Of a DNA stretch of 5,094 nt, positions 1-5,094 are shown piece by piece. The notes under the pieces are model-generated. The model did not search any database, was not told where the DNA came from, and saw nothing but the letters and a program-made list of their open reading frames with translations. How positions within the stretch are numbered: position 1 is the first letter of the stretch; the number at the start of each line of letters is the position of its first letter. Position numbers and translations under genes: made by a program. This stretch comes from an uncultured Porphyromonadaceae bacterium (GTDB lineage: Bacteria; Bacteroidota; Bacteroidia; Bacteroidales; Muribaculaceae): contig USGZ01000149.1 of assembly GCA_900554265.1 (NCBI GenBank), positions 1-5,094 of the forward strand, in the 5' to 3' direction.

Positions 1-1719
1 GCGGGCTGCGGATGCGCGGAGGTCGACGTTGCCCTGATATGCCGATGTGCCCGAGTAGTACTCATTGTTGCCGTAGGAGGATACGTAGTATTTGCCGGAC
101 TTGATGCTGGTGTCGCCCAGGGGCACGCAGATGTTCTCGTATACCCAGTCGACGCAGGCCTGGAAGTACTTCGTGCTCATTTCCTGGTTCTTGCCGGCGG
201 GGAGGTTGATGGTCACGTTGGGGCTGTAGACCCAGCCTTCGGGGGTGCGGACGAACTGCTCGGTCACGGTCTCAATGCCGCTGTCGGTTTTCCAGTCGCT
301 GCCGTCGAAGATGTACTTGGTGCAGTCGTAGGCGGTTGCGCCGGAGGCATAGTGCAGCCAGAGGACGTAGCGGATGTCGCCTTCCTGTGCGTAGGGGCAG
401 GCGAGCCTGAGGTAGGTGCTCAGGTAGGGTTCTGCGGTGCTGAGGTTCTGGTAGCTCTGGCCCATCTCGCTGTAGGTAGAGGGCTGGAGGACTACGAAGT
501 CGGAGGGTACGGTCCATGCGCTGCCGTTGTAATAGTAGACGGCATTGCGGCTTTCGACAGGTACGTTGACGGCGGCGCGGGAAGCGGGGGCGTTGTCGCC
601 GACGATGCCGCTGAGCACGAGGTTCTTGATTTCCCATTTGCCGGAGCGGCCGTCCTCGCTGGTGTACTTGAAGGCGAACTGCATTTTCTTGCCTTCGAAG
701 GCGCTCAGGGAGATGGTGCCGCTGCTTACGAACGTCCAGCCCTTGTTCTCGCTATATGCGGGAATGGCGATCGGCTGCCACTGTCCGCCTGCGGCGCGGC
801 CCCAGAGGGTGCAGCTCTGCTTGGCGAAGTCGAGGTCGGGGAACTGGTTGACGACGTGGTCGAAGACGAGTTCGGCGGCGCTCACGCCGGTGAGGTCGAT
901 TTCGGGAGAGACAAGCCAGGACTCGGTGGCGTAGCTGGTGCCGGAAAGGTAGCCGCTGGCTGCGGCGCCGTAGTTGGAGCCTGCCCAGGTCCATACGTAG
1001 CTCAGCTCTTCGGGCATCTTTACGTTGTCGATGGTGAAGGAGCCGAGGTCCTCGGTGAAGCTCTGCTCGAACAGTACCTGCGGGCCTGCGGGCTGGCTGC
1101 CGCCGCCGAAGACGGGTTCCTGGGTGGCGACTTTGTAGCTGATGACGGCGTAGCGGCCGTCGGTGGCGTCGGCTTCGTCCATCAGGAAGTCGACGAGGTA
1201 GTCGGCTGCGGGTCTGGAGGGGGCGAATGCGTTGATGTAGTCGTCCTCGCTTTCCCATACGCTTTCCATGTAGAATTCATCGGGCACGGTGAGGCGCTGG
1301 GGCGCGGAGGCCTCGGCTACCACGGGGTCTGCCTCGGTGCTCTGGTTGAAGGTGAGCTTGACGGCGGAACCTTCCGTGAGGGTGAAGTAGGGGAAGTTGG
1401 TGCTTGCCAGGAACGCGGGTACGTAGGTGGCGGCGGGGGCTTCCGGGGTGAAGCACTTCTTTGAACCTACGGCGGCCAGCGCTGCGGCGCCGTCCTCGCC
1501 GGCGAGGGCCTTGTTGTCCGCAAGACCGGCGATGGTACCGTAGTTGGCGTCCGTAAGGGTGTACTCTACGGTCTGGACGTCCTCCATGGGCTGGTCTTCC
1601 ATTTCCTTGAAGCCGTCCAGGTCGTTGTTCCAGGAATTCTCACTGCAGGCGCAGGCGCCGGCACTGAGCGCGGCGGCCACGGCCAGACGCAGATATGATT
1701 GTATTTTAACGGTTTTCAT
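1..1719 (-). CDS. Surface lipoprotein with choice-of-anchor J domain, partner of the upstream TonB receptor (3' end outside window)
   Basis: Likely an outer-membrane lipoprotein that binds or docks a ligand for the receptor encoded just upstream. The reading frame is open for 573 codons from ATG 1719-1717 to the left edge, so the C-terminus is missing. The start is fixed by the receptor's TAA, which lies in the same frame five codons before this ATG. Residues 1-25 are a lipoprotein signal (LAVAAALSAGACAC); either C23 or C25 could be lipidated, and C25-SENSW resembles related Bacteroidales proteins more. An acidic linker (27-50) follows. Then come a first module (about 51-200), a Gly/Pro linker (204-213), a choice-of-anchor J/cleaved-adhesin-like jelly roll (about 214-373, hallmark ESWLVSPEIDLTG at 267-279 and GKWEIKNLVLSG at 360-371) and a second module (about 394-500). 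The tail contains the Tyr-rich KYYVSSYGNNEYYSG (543-557). The domain call comes from remembered family motifs. The ligand is unknown, and no enzymatic motif is visible. Confidence 0.88.
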   Translation of the reverse strand, partial: MKTVKIQSYLRLAVAAALSAGACACSENSWNNDLDGFKEMEDQPMEDVQTVEYTLTDANYGTIAGLADNKALAGEDGAAALAAVGSKKCFTPEAPAATYVPAFLASTNFPYFTLTEGSAVKLTFNQSTEADPVVAEASAPQRLTVPDEFYMESVWESEDDYINAFAPSRPAADYLVDFLMDEADATDGRYAVISYKVATQEPVFGGGSQPAGPQVLFEQSFTEDLGSFTIDNVKMPEELSYVWTWAGSNYGAAASGYLSGTSYATESWLVSPEIDLTGVSAAELVFDHVVNQFPDLDFAKQSCTLWGRAAGGQWQPIAIPAYSENKGWTFVSSGTISLSAFEGKKMQFAFKYTSEDGRSGKWEIKNLVLSGIVGDNAPASRAAVNVPVESRNAVYYYNGSAWTVPSDFVVLQPSTYSEMGQSYQNLSTAEPYLSTYLRLACPYAQEGDIRYVLWLHYASGATAYDCTKYIFDGSDWKTDSGIETVTEQFVRTPEGWVYSPNVTINLPAGKNQEMSTKYFQACVDWVYENICVPLGDTSIKSGKYYVSSYGNNEYYSGTSAYQGNVDLRASAAR

Positions 1720-1734
1720 TTTCGTTCGGTGCTG

Positions 1735-4464
1735 TTAGAAGTTAAGACGTAATTTTACCGAATAGGTTCGTCCGAAGGAGTAGAACACGCCGTAGATGTT
1801 TTCCCAGGTGGCGTCCGTCTCGGAGTTGCTCCATGCGTCGACAACGTAGTTGTAGTTGAACAGGTTGTGGACGTTGCCGTAGAGAGTTGCGCGCAGGTCG
1901 CCGAAGTCGAAGCTGTAGCTGGCGTTGAGGTCGAGCTGGTTGCCCCAGGGTATGCGCCAGGGGTTGGCGATATTGATTGTGGAGTTCCAGGACGGGGTGC
2001 TGATGCTGTAGTCCGAGTAGTTGCGGGCGTTGACCTTCCAGTCACCGCCGATGCGGAAGCCCTTGAAGGGGCGGAACTGGGCGCCGATGGCGGCGGTGGT
2101 CTGTGCCGAGCCGCCTACCTTGACACCCTTCTGGTTGAGGATACCCCAGGCGTGGTCCTCGGCCATGATGCCGCTGGCGAGTTCGCCGGCGCTGTTCTTC
2201 AGCGGCTGGCCCAGCTGGTTGTAGAAGTAGCCCTTGGCGTTGCTGTCCCACTGGTAATCGCCGATCGAGAGCATGCCGGTGATTTCGAGCCAGCTGGTCG
2301 GAACGTAGGTGCAGTTGAACTCGATGCCCATGTGGCGTGCGTTGACGCCGGTGAGGTTCATGGCGTAGCGGTCGCCGGCATGTTCGCCCTGCTCGATTAC
2401 GCCGCCGCGTACGGCGGTCTTGTCGAGCCACTTGGTATAGTAGCCGTTGACGGTAGCCGAGAAGTAGCGGCTGCGGAAGTTGTAGCCGGCTTCGACGGAG
2501 AATACCTTTTCGTTGACGGGGTCCGGGTTGGTGGCGTTGGAGGTTGCCTGCTGCAGGAATACGCCGTTGGCGAAGAAGGGAGCGCGGCTGATGTAGCCGA
2601 TGTTGAAGAAGGCGTTGTTGTGGCGGTCGAAATTATAGTTGGCGCCGAACTTGGCCGTGCCGCCGAGGAAGTTGTAGACGCCCGAGTGGCTGTGCTCGTC
2701 GTCGTAGTAGAAGTGGTCGATACGCTCGTAGCCGGTGTTGCTCAGAGAGCCGGAGAGCACCAGGTTCAGGCGCCGGTTGAGAAGGAAGAGCTCGCCCTGG
2801 GCGTAGACGCCCTCCTGGTTGGTGCGGCCCTCGTAGTCGCGGTAGACGACGTCGCCTACGCCCAGCTTCTCGTATTTCCAGTCGGGATTGGCGGCGGCGG
2901 CGTTGTTGGCTGCGCGGACGTTCTTGCGGGAGCTGTCGTCCATGAAATATTCGCCGTCGTAGAGGTCGATGATTTTATTGTTGTGGTAGCCCACGTAGTA
3001 ACGCAGGTCGACACCGGCCAGGAAGTTCAGCTTGCCGTCGAAGAAGCGGTTCTGGTAGGTCGAAACCAGGCCGTACCAGTTGTGGGAGTTGTTGCTCTGG
3101 CTCATCACCATGTTGGAGCCGGTGGTGCTGGCCATGTTCATCTCCTGAATGGCGGCATAGTCGAAGGTGCCGTCGTCGCAGCGGAAGAGAGTGTTGGGCT
3201 TGCCGTTGGTGGCGCCGTACCACGACGAGTTGCTCAGCGACTGGCCGTTGTAGGTTCCGCGGCCCTGGCCGCTGTAGCCGCCGCCCTTGGCGAGCGATAC
3301 GTAGACGGTGCTCGACAGAGAGCTCTTGTCGTCGATTTTCCAGATATGGGCGAGCGAAATCTGAGGCTTATGGTAGGTGTTGCGGTTGGAGGAGCGTACC
3401 TGGCCGTGGCGGTCGTAGCCGAAGGTGGCGTTGTAGCGGTAGGGGCTCTCCTCGCCCATCCAGTTCTTGGCGTACTTCTGATAGTTGATGATGCTCAGGC
3501 CGTCCTTGTTGCCGCGCTTGTCGTGGTGCTGTGGAGCGCCGAAGGCAGTCAGCGACAGCTGATGGCGGTCGTTGATGCGCTTGCTGATGTTCAGGAAGTA
3601 GCTGTAGGCATAGTAGGGCGTGCCCTGTACGTAGCCGTCGCCCCACTTCTTGGAGCCCTGCAGGGTGATGGCCCAGCCGTTCTTCATCAGGCCGGTGGAA
3701 ACCTTGGCGCCGAACTGGTTGGTGCCGTCGTTACCGAAGCCGTAGAACACGTTGCCTCCGCGCTCGGCGTCGAGGCTCTGGGTGGTTATGTTGATTGTGC
3801 CGCCGATGGAGGGAGCCGAAAGCACGGCTGCGCCCAGACCGCGCTGGGTCTGGATGTTGGAGGCAACGTCGCCCAGGCCGGCCCAGTTGCTCCAGTAAAC
3901 CCAGCCGCCTTCCATGTCGTTGACGGGAATACCGTTGACCAGAACGGCCACGTTGGCGCTCTGGAAGCCGCGCATGTTGATCTTTGCGTCGCCGAAGCCG
4001 CCGCCGTCCTTGGTAGCCCATACGCCGGGCGTAAGGTTCAGCACCTCGGGAAGCTCCTGAGTGCCGAGCTTGAGGTCGATTTCAGCCTTGTTGACCTGCG
4101 AGACGGCTACGGGCGTCTGGCGGGTGCGGGCGAGGCTCTGCGTCACTACAATGTCGTTGAGGGTCTCGTTGGAGGGCTCGAGCTTGATGGTGCCCATGTC
4201 CTCGCGTACCGGGGCGGTAACCGTTTTGTAGCCGATGTAGCTGATGCTCAGCTCGCGGGCGCCCGAAGGAACGCGGACGTCGAAACGTCCGTCCATGTCG
4301 GTCGTGCCCAGGGGCTGGCCGCCGGTCACGACGATGCTGGCGCCGATTACAGGTTCGTCGGTCTCGTCGACTACGGTACCTTTACAACTGATGGTGGCGC
4401 CGGCTGCCCAGGCATAGGCCTGCGTCAGTAGCACCACGAGAATCAAAGAGAATAACCGTCTCAT
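1735..4464 (-). CDS. TonB-dependent outer-membrane receptor with N-terminal carboxypeptidase-regulatory-like domain
   Basis: An outer-membrane transporter that imports a ligand using energy from TonB-ExbB-ExbD. The gene is complete at 909 residues. Residues 1-20 are a signal peptide (MRRLFSLILVVLLTQAYAWA, cleavage predicted before AG). Residues about 25-96 form a CarboxypepD_reg-like beta-sandwich (GTVVDETDEPVIGASI, then DMDGRFDVRVP and ISYIGYKT). NDIVVT (103-108) is a probable TonB box. The plug spans about 115-228, with TPGVWATKDGG, INMRGFQ, VLVNGIPVND and GGTINITTQ. The rest is a 22-strand-type barrel ending in YSVKLRLNF, with the terminal Phe expected for BAM-dependent insertion. It is shorter than typical SusC proteins (about 1000 residues or more) and belongs to the non-SusC group of Bacteroidota receptors. 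Long Gly/Asn/Ser-rich stretches such as GGGYSGQGRGTYNGQ are probably extracellular loops. The substrate cannot be assigned. The first gene of an operon with the lipoprotein 15 bases downstream. Confidence 0.96.
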   Translation of the reverse strand: MRRLFSLILVVLLTQAYAWAAGATISCKGTVVDETDEPVIGASIVVTGGQPLGTTDMDGRFDVRVPSGARELSISYIGYKTVTAPVREDMGTIKLEPSNETLNDIVVTQSLARTRQTPVAVSQVNKAEIDLKLGTQELPEVLNLTPGVWATKDGGGFGDAKINMRGFQSANVAVLVNGIPVNDMEGGWVYWSNWAGLGDVASNIQTQRGLGAAVLSAPSIGGTINITTQSLDAERGGNVFYGFGNDGTNQFGAKVSTGLMKNGWAITLQGSKKWGDGYVQGTPYYAYSYFLNISKRINDRHQLSLTAFGAPQHHDKRGNKDGLSIINYQKYAKNWMGEESPYRYNATFGYDRHGQVRSSNRNTYHKPQISLAHIWKIDDKSSLSSTVYVSLAKGGGYSGQGRGTYNGQSLSNSSWYGATNGKPNTLFRCDDGTFDYAAIQEMNMASTTGSNMVMSQSNNSHNWYGLVSTYQNRFFDGKLNFLAGVDLRYYVGYHNNKIIDLYDGEYFMDDSSRKNVRAANNAAAANPDWKYEKLGVGDVVYRDYEGRTNQEGVYAQGELFLLNRRLNLVLSGSLSNTGYERIDHFYYDDEHSHSGVYNFLGGTAKFGANYNFDRHNNAFFNIGYISRAPFFANGVFLQQATSNATNPDPVNEKVFSVEAGYNFRSRYFSATVNGYYTKWLDKTAVRGGVIEQGEHAGDRYAMNLTGVNARHMGIEFNCTYVPTSWLEITGMLSIGDYQWDSNAKGYFYNQLGQPLKNSAGELASGIMAEDHAWGILNQKGVKVGGSAQTTAAIGAQFRPFKGFRIGGDWKVNARNYSDYSISTPSWNSTINIANPWRIPWGNQLDLNASYSFDFGDLRATLYGNVHNLFNYNYVVDAWSNSETDATWENIYGVFYSFGRTYSVKLRLNF

Positions 4465-4504
4465 TGCAAATAAAATGTGGGTTTGGATTGGTCTTATGAC
4501 GCCG

Positions 4505-4512
4505 CAAAGTTA
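4505..4512 (-). promoter_or_regulatory. Bacteroidota -7 element (TAACTTTG) for the receptor-lipoprotein operon
   Basis: On the minus strand the sequence reads TAACTTTG, a full match to the Bacteroidota sigma-factor -7 consensus TAnnTTTG, 40 bases ahead of the receptor ATG. Transcription would begin near 4498 and give a leader of about 35 bases. Upstream is an A/T-rich tract. The -33 element is poor: a TTG lies only 12 bases upstream and no TTTG stands at the usual distance of about 20 bases. The leader shows no Shine-Dalgarno motif, as is normal in this phylum, and is too short for a riboswitch. Confidence 0.65.
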
Positions 4513-4668
4513 GCAAAAATTTCCCAATTTTTTCCTTTTTTCACATTAAATTATTGTTGCCTTTACGGCAAGTCCGGATGGTGCGGGTTCAGCCGGCAGG
4601 TCGGAGCGCTGCCCGGAAAAAGAGGTGGATTTTAACATTGTTTGGCAGGGAGTTCGGGCTATTTTGAT

Positions 4669-4676
4669 TAATTTTG
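4669..4676 (+). promoter_or_regulatory. Bacteroidota -7 element (TAATTTTG) for the outer-membrane barrel gene
   Basis: TAATTTTG matches the Bacteroidota -7 consensus TAnnTTTG and lies 26 bases ahead of ATG 4703, so the leader would be about 20 bases. A TTTG at 4641-4644 could be the -33 element, but its 24-base spacing is a few bases longer than usual. A near-copy, TATTTTGA, at 4660-4667 could be an alternative. A and T dominate the leader, which favours translation initiation in this phylum. Confidence 0.5.
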
Positions 4677-4702
4677 CCTTCTCATTAAGATAAATCCACA
4701 GT

Positions 4703-5094
4703 ATGCACTCCAAAATACACTTTCCGCGCCTGCTGGCGCTGCTGCTGATTCTCATTCCGGCAGTTGCGGCGGCGCAGTTCCGCTTCGCTCCGGTCGTGGG
4801 CTTCAATTTCAACAATCTCAAGACCAAGCAGGCGCTTGTCGACGTCGGGCGTACCTACGGCTTCCAGGCCGGTATGGGTGGCGAACTGATGTTCCCCGGC
4901 ATCGGCTTCGGCATCGACTTCGGTCTGATCTACAACATGGAGGGCGCCAAGTTCGACCTCGGTTCGCGTGAAATCTGGGCCTCGCAGGGTCTTGGCAACG
5001 AGAACGTGATGATGCACATGGTCGAGATTCCGCTGCACCTGCGCTTCAAGTGGACGCGCATGAACGGTATCGAGGACTACATCGCTCCTTTCGT
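4703..5094 (+). CDS. Small outer-membrane beta-barrel protein, PorT-like/OMP_b-brl_2 family (3' end outside window)
   Basis: The first 130 residues of a predicted outer-membrane barrel, cut by the right edge. ATG 4703 is the first start possible, because an in-frame TAA sits at 4691-4693. Residues 1-24 form a signal peptide: a short basic start (MHSKIHFPR), a leucine-rich core (LLALLLILIPAV) and a cleavage site AAA before QF. The mature part begins with FRFAPVVGFNFNN, then alternating strands GFQAGMGGELMF and IGFGIDFGLIYNMEGAKF, and a VEIPLHLRFKW strand (107-117). This series (G-x-N-F-N, repeated amphipathic Gly/Phe strands, then x-EIPL-x-x-x-x-K) is characteristic of the Bacteroidota outer-membrane barrel family pfam OMP_b-brl_2, which includes PorT. 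Such proteins are usually around 200-250 residues. The specific function is unknown; a true PorT role in type IX secretion is not supported by this fragment. It is transcribed away from the receptor operon, with no sign of shared function beyond location. Confidence 0.85.
   Translation, partial: MHSKIHFPRLLALLLILIPAVAAAQFRFAPVVGFNFNNLKTKQALVDVGRTYGFQAGMGGELMFPGIGFGIDFGLIYNMEGAKFDLGSREIWASQGLGNENVMMHMVEIPLHLRFKWTRMNGIEDYIAPF

Larger units (their letters stand above)
4465..4702. other. Divergent intergenic region between the receptor operon and the barrel protein gene
   Basis: A 238-base non-coding stretch that separates two divergent transcription units. The part near the receptor (about 4511-4560) is very AT-rich with runs of A and T just upstream of the leftward -7 motif, as UP-like promoter DNA often is. 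The part near the barrel gene (about 4631-4700) is also AT-rich. Between them, about 4561-4620 is GC-rich and can form an imperfect hairpin (CCGGCA pairing with TGCCCGG, one bulge). That hairpin has no T-run in the position needed for a terminator on either strand. No tRNA, small RNA or credible small gene was recognised. Any minus-strand frame here overlaps the barrel gene and has no family resemblance. Confidence 0.7.

Noticed and set aside
1867..4431. An 854-codon open frame on the plus strand, antisense to the receptor, with a similar 370-codon one at 352-1464 antisense to the lipoprotein
   Set aside because: Both align codon-to-codon with the minus-strand genes, so they stay open simply because those genes avoid TTA, CTA and TCA codons. 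The 352-1464 frame ends exactly where the lipoprotein uses its TCA serine codon (1464-1462). Their translations are Val/Ala/Gly-rich with no domain-like pattern, whereas the minus-strand proteins have clear signals and family motifs.
4474..4547. A 6-base inverted repeat (AATGTG and CACATT) centred on the receptor -7 element, considered as an invertible-promoter or operator dyad
   Set aside because: The arms are only 6 bases with 62 bases between them, expected by chance in AT-rich DNA. Known Bacteroidales promoter-inversion repeats are much longer, and no recombinase gene is in the window.
4592..4615. GC-rich hairpin considered as a rho-independent terminator, or the GAGCGCTGCCC stretch as a tRNA fragment
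   Set aside because: The stem is imperfect and lacks a T-run on the 3' side in either direction, both flanking genes point away from it, and no cloverleaf, anticodon arm or acceptor pairing can be built.
4546..4827. A 93-codon minus-strand frame running from the barrel gene into the intergenic region
   Set aside because: It starts inside the antisense of a convincing outer-membrane protein gene, covers that gene's promoter, and shows no recognisable motif, signal or start context.

Overview
The window looks like chromosomal DNA from a GC-rich member of the Bacteroidales, most plausibly an Alistipes-like (Rikenellaceae) gut bacterium. Three things point there. A TonB-dependent receptor carries the N-terminal carboxypeptidase-regulatory-like extension typical of Bacteroidota. 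It is paired with a surface lipoprotein of a Bacteroidales type. Both presumed promoters carry the Bacteroidota -7 motif TAnnTTTG, and no Shine-Dalgarno sequence is evident. Base composition by eye is in the high fifties percent GC, which fits Alistipes better than Bacteroides. The genus is an inference.

Layout: the left two thirds is a minus-strand operon. Transcription starts near 4500 and runs leftward through a 909-residue TonB-dependent outer-membrane receptor (4464 to 1735). After a 15-base gap it enters a lipoprotein gene (1719 to the left edge, at least 573 residues, 3' end outside the window). From 4465 to 4702 is a 238-base divergent intergenic region with a promoter motif facing each way, separated by a GC-rich patch of unknown role. 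From 4703 to the right edge, on the plus strand, is the first part of a small outer-membrane beta-barrel protein gene.

How they work together: the receptor and lipoprotein are very probably co-transcribed and act as a pair at the outer membrane. The receptor would be the TonB-energised gated channel. The lipoprotein, with a choice-of-anchor J (jelly-roll) domain between two related flanking modules, would be the surface ligand-binding or docking partner, the place SusD takes in starch-type systems. The ligand cannot be told from the sequence. The divergent barrel protein is of the PorT-like/OMP_b-brl_2 type and may simply be a neighbour. There are no RNA genes, mobile elements, CRISPR arrays or broken genes. 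Nothing here is convincingly a new system. The most interesting points are the non-SusD partner of the receptor, its internal module duplication, and the in-frame 15-base junction between the two genes.
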